A DNA stretch of 64,000 nt from Neocallimastix lanati (nom. inval.) (GCA_016946835.1 JACVTC010000019.1:290001-354000), one strand, 5' to 3'. Numbered from the stretch's first letter, positions 1-12,316 are shown. Program-made: numbers and translations. Notes: generated from the sequence alone by a model not told the origin.

Positions 1-489
1 ATTATATCTTACATTAATACATGTAATTTAACTAAAAAGATATTTTTTAATATATCATTCTTATTAAATAAAATAAAAGGAATTATTAAAGAATAAAATT
101 GAAATTGATCAATTTAAGCAGTGTATTAAAAGTTTTCTTTTTAACTTTTGTTTCCTTATTTTTTGTTGAATTCTTTTTATTATCATTATTATTATTCTAT
201 TTTTTAATATTAATAATTATATAATTTTTAAATAGATTATACAATACTACAATTTAAAAAAAAAAAAAAAAATTATTATATATTTAATTTTTTATTTATT
301 TATTTATTTTTTTTTTTTTTTAGAGTTTAAAATGAAGATATTTTAAATTATATGTATTTAAAATTATTTTTTTTTAAAAAATTTTCGCAGTTATAATATA
401 TATATATATATATATTTTAAAAATATTTAGTAAATATTTTAATCATATTATTAAATGGTATTTTTTTTTTTAAAAAATATATATATATA
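1..489. other. AT-rich spacer left of the copia element
   Basis: No coding sequence is seen. The stretch is A/T homopolymers and (AT)n runs. Positions 425-465 carry a block (ttagtaaatatt... to ...ttaaatggtattt) that recurs at about 3090-3125, just beyond the other end of the copia element. Confidence 0.6.
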
Positions 490-647
490 TGTTAAATATA
501 ACACTTAAAAAGCAGAAATGATATTTATATTTTATTATGTGTTTATTTATTTATTTATTACTTTTACATTAAGAAAGACTTTATTCATTTAAGAATATAT
601 CATTACAATGTACAATGTAATTAAAGATATAACTGTGATATTTAACA
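490..647 (-). repeat. 3' LTR of the copia element (158 bp)
   Basis: It begins TGTTAAAT and ends ATTTAACA on either strand, an 8 bp terminal inverted repeat with the TG...CA ends typical of LTRs. It matches the LTR at 2794-3066 over both ends (CAGAAATGATATTTATATTT and the ACATTAAGAAAGA...TTCATTTAAGAATAT region) but lacks about 90 bp that the other copy has between the ...TCATTAC block and the AATTAAA...TAACTGT block. Confidence 0.85.
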
Positions 648-2103
648 TTCCCTCTACATTGGCATTTTCTACATTTCCATGATGAAGTCAGCAAAGTATT
701 TAAGCTTGGGTCCAGAAATACTTTTGGTTAATGGATCTGCTATCATTGAGTTAGAACCAATGAGTGTTAATTTAATTTCATTTTTTCGAAATTCCATCTT
801 TAACATATTTGTATTTTATATTTATTTATATATTTTGCATCGTCCCTTTTTGGTTTTCATTTTCAACTATATCCTTACATGATTTATTATCTATTCTAAT
901 ATTAATTCTAATATTTTGGTTGAATATTTCTTTTACTAATCTTCTAAATCCATATAGCTTGTTTGGTACATTCTATTAAGCTTGAGTATTCAGCTTCTGT
1001 AGTTGATAAGGCTATATTTTTCTGAGTAATTGATTTCCATGATATTGGACTATTTTTTCCTAATGCAAAAAATATATATCCTGAAGTGCATTCTTCTTTT
1101 TAATCTCATCACCAGCGAAATCCGCATCACAATAAGCTCTTAAAATTTTACTTTCCGTTATAATGAATTGATTAGTCCTTTGTACTTTCAAGGTATTTTA
1201 ATATTTGAAAACCTACATTCAAATCAGCCTTTGTTAGGTTCTCAGAAAATCATTTGCGGCTTAACTTACTTGCCAATGCTATGTCTGGTCTTGTTTTTGT
1301 GTTGATACATATAATAGAGATCCAATCAGTCTTTTATAATCAGTTTTGTTAATTTTTTCTCAGAGTTTTCTCTATCTTCTAATTTTGCATTAATACATGT
1401 TATTCTAGTTTATTTTGGTATTTGTTTATATTATAGTTAGCTAGCATTTTTTTTTTCAATATAATCCTATTGATTAATTTTATCATCATTGTTTACTTGT
1501 TTATGGAAAATTTTATTATTTCTTTTAAATATTAAATTTAATTTGTTTTTTCTTTGATTTTTCTTAATTTTCTTTTATCTATAAATTCCAGATCACTAAA
1601 ACTGTAATTATTGATTTTGAAGTAATGTTGAGGACACGATAACCAGGAGAGTATGATGAATGAATATCCTTAAAAAAAAAAAAAAAAAAAAAAAACACTT
1701 TACATCCAAAAACTTTTAAGTTTTAGATAGATCAACTTTTTCTTATTAAAAAAAAAAAAAAAAAATACATTTTTTGTTCGGGATTTTTAAAAAAATTTAC
1801 CTTTATGTTCTTGGAAGAAGTTATTGAACTGTAATTAAAAATTATCCTTTACAATATTAATTGTTATATTGAAGCAGAAGTCGAAATGAAAGATCTGAAT
1901 CTGGATTTGAATTTGAATTTGAATTTGAATTTGAATTTGTTTTGTTCTTCATAATTTATAAGATTTGAAGTTTCTTTTACTACCTTTTCCTACTTAAAAG
2001 ATGTTCTTTTATTTTTAATTTTTATTTCTTTAATTTATTATTATTATTATTTTTTTTTTCTTATTCTCCCCTAGAGTTATTATTTGGTGAATTTGATGAG
2101 TTG

Positions 2104-2139
<36 letters not shown>

Positions 2140-2793
2140 AGTTAATCAGTAGTGTGTCCATTTTATAAAGCAAAATTGACAGTATCATATCCGTTGGAAT
2201 TTGTTTCTTTATTGAAATTATATGAAGGGGTTTCCCATTTCGGATTCTGTTTAATTTGATCTTACGTGTTGATATATTTCAATTAATTTCTACTCTTCTT
2301 AATAATTTTTCCTTTTTCTTGATTATGGTACTTAGTTTTATTAGGTCTTCCTTTTTTTTAAATCTTTAAATTTTTTTTTTTTTTTTTTCAAATATATGGA
2401 AATGGAAATGAATAATGTAATGCCGATTTGATTTAATTCCTCCAAAAAAAAAAAAAAAAAAAAAAATATAAAAACTTTTTGATTCTTCACTTCATTCTAG
2501 TTTATTTTATAAAATTTTGCCTCGTTATTGTATTCCGTAAATAATGAGTTAAGATTATCTAAAAATACAGCTTAAAATCATTGTTTTCAATTTCTAGCTT
2601 CTTTTTAATCATCCTTCATTTCAATTTCAAATGATCTGGAAGGCCTGTTTCTGAAAATTTTTTTCTTTTAATTTTAATTCATTTATCTCATTAAGTAGGC
2701 AATTATTTTTATATTTAATATATTATATTTAATATATTAAATTTTGATATTAACAATTGTTAATGAATTATTGAGTCATTGAGACACTTAATC

Positions 2794-2840
2794 TGTTAAA
2801 TAATAATAACACTTAAAATCAGAAATGATATTTATATTTT

Positions 2841-2880
<40 letters not shown>

Positions 2881-3066
2881 TTTTATTGCTTTTACATTAA
2901 GAAAGATCTTCTTCATTTAAGAATATGTCATTACGTGTTATTTATAATTACTTTCTAAAGTAACATTTAACGTTACACTGCATTATATAAAAATATTTTA
3001 CACTTAATAATGTAGTATAAAAACAATATAATTAAACACATAACTGTATAATTGTGGAATTTAACA
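2794..3066 (-). repeat. 5' LTR of the copia element (273 bp)
   Basis: It has the same TGTTAAAT...ATTTAACA ends as the LTR at 490-647. The longer length comes from an expanded TTTA run near 2845-2885 and about 90 bp retained near 2940-3025. Just inside the element, on the minus strand, I do not see an initiator-Met-type primer binding site. Confidence 0.82.
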
Positions 3067-3830
3067 ATATATATATATATATATTATAGAGATTTAGTAA
3101 ATATTCATATTATTAAATGGTATTTAAAAAATAAAAAAAAAAAAAAAAAATTATTTTTAAACCTAAACAATTGAATTAGCATAATAATTATATTAAATTT
3201 TTGATTTTAATAATTAATTTTTAAAAAAAAAATAAAATAAAATAAAATAAAATAAAAAAATATAGTTAAAAAAGAAAAAAGAAGAGCGGAAAGTAAATAA
3301 AATAATTTTTACTTTTTTTTTTTTTTAATAAGAGATGAAAAAACAATTAGATAAGCAATAGAATTACATAAACTATTATTATTATAACTAACAATTTTTA
3401 TATCAACAAATTATATAAAAATATTATTGAATTTTATTAAAAAAGTATTACATTTCTATTATATAGGATATTTTTTATATAAAAATGTATAATTTTATTT
3501 CATTTATATCTATAGATTAAATATTTTTATTTTAATATTTATTATTATATTTGATGACATGATTAATTAATTATTTATTTATTTATTAATATTTTAATTT
3601 ATTATTTATTCATGAATTAAATACGTAAAGTATAAATATATAATAGTAATATTTTTATTCAACTGAAACTGAAAATGATTATTTTAGAGTCTCTTAACAA
3701 ATAGACATATTTATTATAATGTAAAAAAAAAAAAAAAATAAAATAAAAAATAAAACGATTAAAAAAAAATTATTATATAATTAAAAGTTAATATTTTATA
3801 GGTAATTATTATTATAAATTCCATTTTTTG

Positions 3831-3878
<48 letters not shown>

Positions 3879-4080
3879 TTCTATTATTACTATAATTGTT
3901 ATTATTATCAATAATTATTTTTTATTATAAAATAATTAAAAATAATTAAATATTAAAATAATAATATAATAAAAATTATTAATATTATTAGTATTATTAT
4001 AAATTAAATTTAATAGCTACCGTTAAATATAACGGTAGCTATTAAAAAAATTTTTTTTTTTAATAACTGCTGTTTTATAT

Positions 4081-4125
<45 letters not shown>

Positions 4126-4380
4126 ATATTAACATGTAATTTTAAAGAAATTTAATTTCTATATAATAATTAATTTCTATATAATAATTAATTTCTATAT
4201 AATTATTTTATGTTTATTTTATTTTTTTTTTTTTTTATTTTTTTTTTTTAATTTAAATTTATTAAATCCTATTATCCAAAAATAAGGTATATAAAATAAT
4301 TAAGAAACAATAATAAAATATATTAAAATTTCTTTAATTTTTTTTTTTTTATTAATAATGTTTTATTGATGATGTAAATT

Positions 4381-4417
<37 letters not shown>

Positions 4418-5373
4418 GAAAAAAGTCTTTTTTAATAATAAAATAATAATAATATCAATAATAATAATAATCAATAATATCTCTTTTCCTGATATTTATT
4501 TATTTATTATTTATTAATAAATATAAAATATAATGATAAATAAAAAATATGATGATAATATAAATGGACCACATTATTAATATATCAATAATAAATTTTA
4601 ATATTATTTAAAGTTTATCATTTACATATTTTTATATTATTTATAAAGTTTAGATTTAGATTAAATGTATCACAAAAAAAAAAAAAATTTTTTTTAATAA
4701 TTATTGCATAATATTTTATTTATTTATGTTTTTAAAATGAATAAAAAAAAAAAACCGAAATTGTTATTTTTAATACGAATAAAAATCGAATTGTATTTAA
4801 GTGTATATAATGATAAAATTAAAGAGGGATAATTTTTTTTTTTTTTTAAATTTACATTCGTTAAAATTAATAATATCATCATTATTAATTTAATAATTTT
4901 TAACAAAGATTTGCTAACATTATATATTTTAATCATCTTTATTAGAAAATTATGATAATAATTATATAATGATTGATTTTATAATGATAATAATTATAAT
5001 AATAAATTAATATTAGAAAAATTATACTAATAATTATAATGATAGATTAATATTAAAGAAATTATATTAAAAAGTTATTAAACACTTAAAAAACACATTT
5101 AAATATAAATTATATCACTTTTTTTTACTTTTTTTTTTTTTTTTTTTTTTTTAATTTGTTTGTTTCTATTTTTATTTAAATTTATGTAAAATAGTTTTGA
5201 TTTGATTAGTATTAATTACTAATGTTATTTTTATTTTTATTTTTTTTTTTTTTTTTAATAGTAGTAATATTAGTAAAATATTACTATTATTTTTTTTAAT
5301 TATTTTTTTATATATTTTTAATACATTATGTAGATAATGTAATACTAAGAAAATTAAAAAAAACTTATATTTC

Positions 5374-5443
<70 letters not shown>

Positions 5444-5556
5444 TAATTGTCTGTTTGTATTGTTTGAAAAAAAATGATAATTTTCTTTCTTTTTTTTTTT
5501 TTTTTTTTATTTTATTATATTTTTATGTTTGATTTGTTGATTTTTATTAGTTTATA

Positions 5557-5619
<63 letters not shown>

Positions 5620-5909
5620 CAGGATTAGTATTTGTGAATTATTTGAAGAAAAATGAAAAATTTTTGGATATAAAATATTTATTCCCCTTTTTTTTTTTTT
5701 TTGTTATTTTTATATTTTTTATTTTTTTTTATTTTTTATTTTTTTTTTATTTTTTTTTATTTTTTATTTTTTTTATTTTTATTTTTTTTAATTTTTAATT
5801 TTATTTTTATTATTTTACTTTTTTCTACTTTTTTTTTATTTTTATTTTTATTTTTTATTTTTTATTTCTATTTCTATTTTTTATTTTATTTATTTATTTT
5901 TTTTTTCTT

Positions 5910-5948
<39 letters not shown>

Positions 5949-6371
5949 ATAAAATAGATATCTATTGCCTTTAATATATATATATATAAAGGTTGTATTC
6001 TATTATTATTTACTATTTTTTATTTTATAAATCATAGTGTTCATCATTCTCTATAAGTAATTGAAAAAAAAAATAAAAAATTAAAAATTTATAAAAATAA
6101 AAAAATAGAAAAATATTTTAACCTAAATGCTTTTTAATATAAAATTAATTATTATTATTATTTAGAATAAAATATATTTCTTATATATTGTAAATATTAT
6201 TTTCTATTGTATAATTTCATTTAACTAAAAACTGTTAGTAAATAAAAAAAAATAAATAATATTTAACTTTTTTTATTTGTGTTTAAGATTCATATATATA
6301 ATAATTAATTATATATTATTTAATACTATCTATTATGGGCAATTTGAATTAACTTTAAAGTAAAAGGAAAA

Positions 6372-6403
<32 letters not shown>

Positions 6404-6582
6404 AAACTATAATAATAATAAAAAAAAAAAAAAAAATTAATAAAATAAAAAATTTTACTTATATATTGTATATACAATTTTATTTTCTATTTGCTTTTTA
6501 ATTTTTTTTTTTTTTTTTTTTTTATTATTATTATTACTATTATTTTTAAATCACTGATACTATTTTTTTTTTCTATCATTCT

Positions 6583-6617
<35 letters not shown>

Positions 6618-6877
6618 GTGATATAAATACTTAAAAAAAAAAAAAAATTTTTTTTTATTTTTTAAATGTGTATGATTTAATAAAATAAAATATAGATATA
6701 GTTATATTTTTTCTGTACCTAAATGAAATAATGTTCAATTTTTTTTTTTTTTACTTTTAAATTTTTTGAATTTTTTTGAATTATTTTATTATTATTATTT
6801 TTTTTTTTTTTTATTTTTTTTTTTTTTGCTTTAATTATACATATATAATATATTAGCCATTTAGATTATCGTAAAAA
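3067..6877. other. Gene-free AT-rich spacer with microsatellites
   Basis: No supported gene. It contains (ATT)n tracts at 3831-3878, 5378-5443 and 5559-5619, long poly(A) at 4084-4124, long poly(T) at 4382-4416, three tandem copies of an 18 bp AATTTCTATATAATAATT-type unit near 4150-4203, and a 16 bp perfect hairpin at 4010-4045. Apparent short reading frames here are translated microsatellites. Confidence 0.7.
4010..4045. other. Perfect 16 bp inverted repeat with 4 nt loop
   Basis: The left arm TTAATAGCTACCGTTA (4010-4025) and right arm TAACGGTAGCTATTAA (4030-4045) pair perfectly around AATA. The arms hold several G/C pairs in an otherwise nearly pure A/T stretch, so chance is unlikely. An A7-T11 run follows. 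No gene or element edge lies beside it and its role is unknown. Confidence 0.7.
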
Positions 6878-9800
6878 TTAATAGTATTTTAAGGAATCAG
6901 TAGAAATTGTTGATTCGCGAATACAAACTTCATCATTTACTTTTATCATTGAAAAATCTGATGTGGAAGAGGCTTCTGAAATAGAATGAGTTTTATTAAC
7001 TTTATATTCATCTTGATTTACCATAGCATGAATGGAAAGATTTACTGCAGTGGAGGAGGTTGTTGAATTAGATTTATTGATAAGAAATGGTGATACATTA
7101 GCAGTATCATCTTCATCACTAGATGCTTCATGTATTAAGATTTCATCATCAGCTTCAGATAAAGCTGGTAATTTACTTAATGAAGATTTATGATAATCTT
7201 CATCATAGGATTCACTATTAAGAAGGGTAGTATTACTTTCATGTCTTGAATTCATACTAGAATTTGAATTTCTTATACCTGAAGGATCTTTATTGTTAAA
7301 GGTAGAACTACGTCTATCATCACCTTCAACATCAACAAGAGTAGTTGAAGCATCTTCATCCTTTTTACCATTGACATTACCTTTTTCACCGTTAATACGT
7401 TTCATTAAGAGCATAATGGTACGACGATTAGATTCATTGGCTGATTGATAACGATCAACTTCTAATTTAAGATCCCAATTCTTTTTATTTATATTTTCAA
7501 TTTCTTGTCTTAAATCAACAACTTCATCTTGTAATTCAGTGACCGTCATCTTCTTAATATCATTCATAATGGTTCTAAATCCAGAATAGGAACGACTATT
7601 GATGGAGGATTTTCCCTTTTTACCATTATTTAATTGTGAAGAGAGGTTATAATTAGTATTCATAAGCTTGGTTTGATGATTTTCATAGGTACTAACGGTG
7701 TCTTGAAGAGTATTAAGAGACTTCTTAATGGAGATACATTTTCCTTCTAATTCTTTATTCTCTAAAGATTGTTTCTTTATAATGGTTTCACTATTCTTTA
7801 ATTTTTCTTTTAATTCATTTTGAATAGCATAGCTCTTTTCTAACTTCTTTTCTAACTCTACAATATAACTATTGTTGTTGTTATTTCTATTAGAAGATTT
7901 AGAGCCATCCTTATTACTACTACTACCACCTACTTTACCTTTACCTTCCGCCATGGCAAGTCGATCTAAAAGTTTAAATACTTCGGTTTGATGAGCTTCT
8001 TCAGTTTCACGTAATTGAGTCTTCAATTGCTCCAATTCTTTTTCATATTCCTGTATTTGTTGAGCAAGATCACCTTCCCCTTGATGATAATAATTAGAAT
8101 TAATATTATTAGAATTTAAAGATTGTTGCTTCTCAAACTCAGCTTGAAGTTGACGATAATGACTCTCAATATAGGCCTTGGTTTGACTAATTTCATCCAA
8201 CTTACGCTTTAATATATCATTTTCATTCTTCAAATTATTCATGTTAATGGTAGATTCATAATAATTTCTTTTTTCAGATTCAATCAAATTGACTTGGAAT
8301 TTCTTCAAGGTCTTAACTAATTTATTAATTTTTGATTGTAAATTAGCATTTTGTTGTTGTAACGATTCCTTTTCATGTAAAATTTGAGTTTTTTCTCCCT
8401 GGAGAAGACCAATTTCTTCCTCATATTCAGAAACAAAACGATGATATTTGTCTTCTGCATTACGAGTATTCTTACGTTCACCATTCATTAATTCACTAAT
8501 AGTTTCTAATGATTTTGCTAATTCCATGGTTCGATATTCAACCGAATTTAATTCTTCTTGTGTCTTATTCTTTGATTCTTGAGCCATACCTAATTGCATC
8601 ACTAATACTTTAACAGCGTTATTAAATGAATTAATTTTTTCATCTAATTCAGCATGTAATGATTCTAATTCCTTATCACGCATACGAAGCTTTCTCTCCA
8701 AATTCTTTTCCTTTTGACGTAGAAGATCACATTTATCCTTTTCTTCCTTAACCTCATTTATTGAATTTTTTAAACGAATAGAAAGATTCGTAATATATTT
8801 ATTTAATTCAGCTTGATCCATATCCTCCATAATCATATCTTCAGTATAAGCATTTGGAGAGGCCATAGTAGTTGGATTTTTATTATATACAGAATTATTT
8901 TTCAATACAGATTTACCTTTACTTACTAAACTGGATAAATCATAATCCTTACTACTATTTTTACGACCAAAATTTGAAATGTCATCATTAGAAAGACTAA
9001 GTGATGGAACATCTAAGGATTCCAAATCAGAAGTTATATCCATATTATACAAGGATGAACGTGGTGTATTATTATTGACTCTAATATTGTCATTTGCGTT
9101 TTTATTAATATTTGTATTTATATTTGTATTTGTACTTGTATTTGTATTTAAATTAGCATTAGTATTTGTACTTGCATTTATATTTGCATTTTTATTGACA
9201 TTAGTATTTGTACTGACAGGAGTATTAGAATTTACAGTACCTTTAATATTGTTATTGTTATTGTTATTGTTATTGAGGGTGGGAATGGTACTATTTTTAA
9301 TATTCATAGGATTAATAATAGGACTTAGAGTCATCATTACATTACCACTTCCAATACTTCCAATACTTCCAATATTTTTAAAATTATTATTACTAGGGGA
9401 TTGTATCATCGGGGAAGATTCTGTTGGAAGAGGTGGGGGTGGATGAGAAGGTGGCGGAGTTGAAATTCCAATATTCATCAATTCTAAGCTTGATGGTCTT
9501 GAAGATACAGGCTTCGATATAGAATTTCCAATATTTTCAATAAATTTCAAGTTATTGACATCCGAAACAACAGCACTTAACGGACTGCCATTGTTATTAT
9601 TATTAAAGATATTACTATTATTATTGACAAGATTACTGTTATTAATAATTGCCGTTAATTTTTTAACTTCATCTTGATTTTTAGAATAGTTTTGAAGAAG
9701 TACCTTTAAATAATACACCAATTGATCTAAATTGTAAACAGAATTTGTATTTGGATCTAAATTTTCTTCATTTATAATTGAATATTGCTTAACTTTTTCA

Positions 9801-12316
9801 CCAATGGTACTCTTTATTTCTTCTAACATAAAGGCAATATGATGATTCATATTTTCATCTTTTAAAGCTCTCATCTTTTCCATATCCTTATAATCATTAT
9901 TACGAATTGGATTGGAAATAGAATTGATTGACTCTTTTCTTTTTTCGCCTTTACTCTCATCATGTTTACTACTATTACCACCATCAAAATTCATTGTTTT
10001 ATTTTTATGGAAGGAAAGAACACGTTTATGGAAACTCATATGTTTCTTACCTTCACTATTCTTTTTACGATGTCCTTTGGATAACTCTTGATGACTTTCA
10101 ATAGTTGAATTTTCTCCAGAAAGACTATTTAACGTTTTTAGTTGTTCCTCTAACATCTGTGTCATTCCTACATTACTATTTTTTCTTTCATTAACTAAAC
10201 TACTTCGTAAACTATTAATACTAGGAACACTATGTAAACTAGTATGACTGGTATTCTTTTTAAGACTAGGATATTTTCCTTTTTCTCCTTTTAAACTTGA
10301 GGTACGTTTACTAAGTTGATTTCTTGGAATTTTTTCTGAAGAATTTATATTATTATTATTACTATCATTATTATTACTAATACCATTATTATTATTAGTT
10401 GTAGTAGTAGTAGTGGTAGTATTGTTATTACCATTACCATTATTATTATTATTTAAACTTTGTTTTAATTTTTCCTCATAGAAACTGCCCATAGGAGAAG
10501 ATGAATCAGGATTAGAAAATAATAAACTAGTACTTGAAACAAGTCTTGATGAATTCATGTTTTCTAAACTTTGATTTGATGAACCACCAGGACTAATATT
10601 TTCATTTTCTGTTAAAGGTGGGGTTGGAAGCATAGTAACTAATGCGGTTGAAGTTTTAAAATTATCTCTACGATTTAAACTATTATTGACTGAATTCGTT
10701 GAATTGTCTACATTAACTACACGACTGAGACTACTTTGATTAGAATTGATATTTATGGGTGATGTTGGTGTTTCACGCATATCTTCTAAATTATATAGTA
10801 TACTTCTCAGAAGTTTTGGTGAGACATCAGTTTTACGTTGATCAATATTTGTAGAACGAATCATATACTTTAATACACTTTTGCTTTCATCGCATGCTGT
10901 TGGAGATAAGCAAGAAAGGAAAAGTACAATAGATTCACCACTTAATGAATCTTGAAGTACTTGTGTTAATTTGGAATCACGATATGGAATATAACCTTTT
11001 GGACGATTTGCAGTCAAAAGATTAATTACTTTTGAGAGAGCTAACCAACTCTTATCATTAACACCACATTCCATACGATTCATTCTAGCTTCTACTTTAT
11101 CAATTTTTTCTGTGCAAGAAAGATCAACAAAATTTAACTTCGAATAAGTTTTATCTTTACCTAACTTTGGATTATCTTGTTCTAATTGGAAAGAGAGTAT
11201 TGCATGAGAAAGATTTTCAGAATCTGGACCAAAAACAATACGACGGAATGTCGTACCACGATATAATAATTCTGCTAAACGTTCCATACTTTCAACACGC
11301 TCATACTTTGCTCCTTTAAGATAAATACCTTGCTTTCCACGATCATGAACAGTAATTGTTTTAGGTTGGGTAGTTGGATCCCGTTTGTCGGTTGGAGAAG
11401 ACATCTTTGGTCCCGGAGAAGGAGGTCTTCTATATCTAGTAATAGACTCTCCCAATAAATCAGCTATATCTTCACAAGAGATTGCAATAAAAGTGACCAG
11501 TAAACTCACTGAACGACCTTGACTCTTTAAAAGATGCATATAGGAAAGGGTTTCTTGAAAAGCTCTCGGTACAAAACCTAAATTATTACTTATTATATCT
11601 GGACGGAAATTCTCTAAATCATAATTTTCTGGTTGAAAACCAATGGTATAAGTCTTACCAGATCCCATTTGACCATAAGCAAGAACTAATGAATTTTTAC
11701 CTTGATGAAAATGTTCCACCAAAGGATGTACACTTTGATAATATACATCTTGTTGAGAATTAACACTACTAAACACATAATTAAATGGATTTGTACTAAT
11801 ATATGGTCCCATTGATGGAGCAATGGTACCAGGAGGAGGTGGTGGTCCATCATCAATTTCTGGCAAACGATCTGTTCCAGGTTCTCGAATGCATAATATA
11901 TTATTTTGAGGGAAAAGGTAAACTAATTCTTCATTATTTTCAGTATCATCTTTCTCGGTTTCTAGCATTGGTCTTAAACGAATACCAACACGAAATTCTG
12001 GAACTATTTGATTTTTAGATCCTGATACATTACGAGAAAGTGATTTTGGTGAAGAAGAATTTTTACGATTTAAGGTGTTGTTACCATTAGCTAAAAAATT
12101 GGTATATAATGGACTTACTGGTACATTCGGTGAACTTGGCGTTGAATTACTTCTATTCAAGGTGCTATATGGAGATGTCGGATAGGATTTATTTTTATCA
12201 TTTTTTAATTTATTTCGTAAAGACGCATTAGAAACAGCAGTAGATATTGTTTTTCCATCTTTTCTTAATTGTCCCTTACTATTCTTTTTTGATTTACCTA
12301 ATCTAAAGGCTTTCAT
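6878..12316 (-). CDS. Kinesin-like protein (kinesin-4-like), 1812 aa
   Basis: A microtubule-motor family protein without introns. Residues 1-105 are a basic, Ser/Asn-rich leader. The motor-like domain spans about 108-495: RVGIRLRPM at its start, P-loop GQMGSGKT (215-222), the loop-12 stretch YRDSKLTQVLQDSLSG (445-460), then an SCLSP...LKYMIRSTNI end like KIF4/KIF21. The other nucleotide-sensing motifs are off-consensus: switch I is DSENLSH (365-371) where SSRSH is expected, and switch II is DLSCTE (398-403) for DLAGSE. Proline-rich insertions sit near 158-163 and 299-320. Residues 500-1160 are disordered with Asn/Thr/Ser runs; about 1165-1610 is long coiled coil; the tail is acidic and Ser-rich. 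The single uninterrupted 5.4 kb frame in such AT-rich DNA shows coding constraint. ATG at 12314-12316 is the first Met after a poly-T upstream tract. Motor activity is doubtful (inference); the family assignment is firm. Confidence 0.93.
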   Translation of the reverse strand: MKAFRLGKSKKNSKGQLRKDGKTISTAVSNASLRNKLKNDKNKSYPTSPYSTLNRSNSTPSSPNVPVSPLYTNFLANGNNTLNRKNSSSPKSLSRNVSGSKNQIVPEFRVGIRLRPMLETEKDDTENNEELVYLFPQNNILCIREPGTDRLPEIDDGPPPPPGTIAPSMGPYISTNPFNYVFSSVNSQQDVYYQSVHPLVEHFHQGKNSLVLAYGQMGSGKTYTIGFQPENYDLENFRPDIISNNLGFVPRAFQETLSYMHLLKSQGRSVSLLVTFIAISCEDIADLLGESITRYRRPPSPGPKMSSPTDKRDPTTQPKTITVHDRGKQGIYLKGAKYERVESMERLAELLYRGTTFRRIVFGPDSENLSHAILSFQLEQDNPKLGKDKTYSKLNFVDLSCTEKIDKVEARMNRMECGVNDKSWLALSKVINLLTANRPKGYIPYRDSKLTQVLQDSLSGESIVLFLSCLSPTACDESKSVLKYMIRSTNIDQRKTDVSPKLLRSILYNLEDMRETPTSPININSNQSSLSRVVNVDNSTNSVNNSLNRRDNFKTSTALVTMLPTPPLTENENISPGGSSNQSLENMNSSRLVSSTSLLFSNPDSSSPMGSFYEEKLKQSLNNNNNGNGNNNTTTTTTTTNNNNGISNNNDSNNNNINSSEKIPRNQLSKRTSSLKGEKGKYPSLKKNTSHTSLHSVPSINSLRSSLVNERKNSNVGMTQMLEEQLKTLNSLSGENSTIESHQELSKGHRKKNSEGKKHMSFHKRVLSFHKNKTMNFDGGNSSKHDESKGEKRKESINSISNPIRNNDYKDMEKMRALKDENMNHHIAFMLEEIKSTIGEKVKQYSIINEENLDPNTNSVYNLDQLVYYLKVLLQNYSKNQDEVKKLTAIINNSNLVNNNSNIFNNNNNGSPLSAVVSDVNNLKFIENIGNSISKPVSSRPSSLELMNIGISTPPPSHPPPPLPTESSPMIQSPSNNNFKNIGSIGSIGSGNVMMTLSPIINPMNIKNSTIPTLNNNNNNNNNIKGTVNSNTPVSTNTNVNKNANINASTNTNANLNTNTSTNTNINTNINKNANDNIRVNNNTPRSSLYNMDITSDLESLDVPSLSLSNDDISNFGRKNSSKDYDLSSLVSKGKSVLKNNSVYNKNPTTMASPNAYTEDMIMEDMDQAELNKYITNLSIRLKNSINEVKEEKDKCDLLRQKEKNLERKLRMRDKELESLHAELDEKINSFNNAVKVLVMQLGMAQESKNKTQEELNSVEYRTMELAKSLETISELMNGERKNTRNAEDKYHRFVSEYEEEIGLLQGEKTQILHEKESLQQQNANLQSKINKLVKTLKKFQVNLIESEKRNYYESTINMNNLKNENDILKRKLDEISQTKAYIESHYRQLQAEFEKQQSLNSNNINSNYYHQGEGDLAQQIQEYEKELEQLKTQLRETEEAHQTEVFKLLDRLAMAEGKGKVGGSSSNKDGSKSSNRNNNNNSYIVELEKKLEKSYAIQNELKEKLKNSETIIKKQSLENKELEGKCISIKKSLNTLQDTVSTYENHQTKLMNTNYNLSSQLNNGKKGKSSINSRSYSGFRTIMNDIKKMTVTELQDEVVDLRQEIENINKKNWDLKLEVDRYQSANESNRRTIMLLMKRINGEKGNVNGKKDEDASTTLVDVEGDDRRSSTFNNKDPSGIRNSNSSMNSRHESNTTLLNSESYDEDYHKSSLSKLPALSEADDEILIHEASSDEDDTANVSPFLINKSNSTTSSTAVNLSIHAMVNQDEYKVNKTHSISEASSTSDFSMIKVNDEVCIRESTISTDSLKYY

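Larger units (their letters stand above)
490..3066 (-). mobile_element. Decayed Ty1/copia LTR retrotransposon
   Basis: Two LTRs flank a broken internal region read on the minus strand. In minus-strand order the recognisable pieces are: an integrase C-terminal block at about 1670-1580 (GYRVLNITSKSIITV, like the GYR...SRDV block of copia integrases); the end of the reverse transcriptase at about 1350-1180 (YKRLIGSLLYVST, TRPDIALASKLSR, FSENLTKADLNVGFQILKYL); the RNase H start at about 1150-1110 (AYCDADFAGDE) and its ALSTTEAEYSSLIECTKQAIW motif at about 1015-960; and the polyprotein end at about 740-665 (MIADPLTKSISGPKLKYFAD). Frameshifts and stops are everywhere and gag, protease, integrase core and most of the RT are missing, so the element is about half the usual 4.5-5 kb and is dead. 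A purine tract AGAGGGAA (minus strand; 648-655) abuts the 3' LTR, as a polypurine tract should. Both flanks are (AT)n, so a target-site duplication cannot be judged. Confidence 0.85.

Noticed and set aside
4010-4062. Hairpin plus T run as a bacterial-type transcription terminator
   Set aside because: The window is eukaryotic and no transcript ends there on either side; the T run is common composition.
8979-9446. A 155-codon plus-strand frame of alternating hydrophobic residues
   Set aside because: It is antisense to the Asn/Thr-rich part of the kinesin gene.
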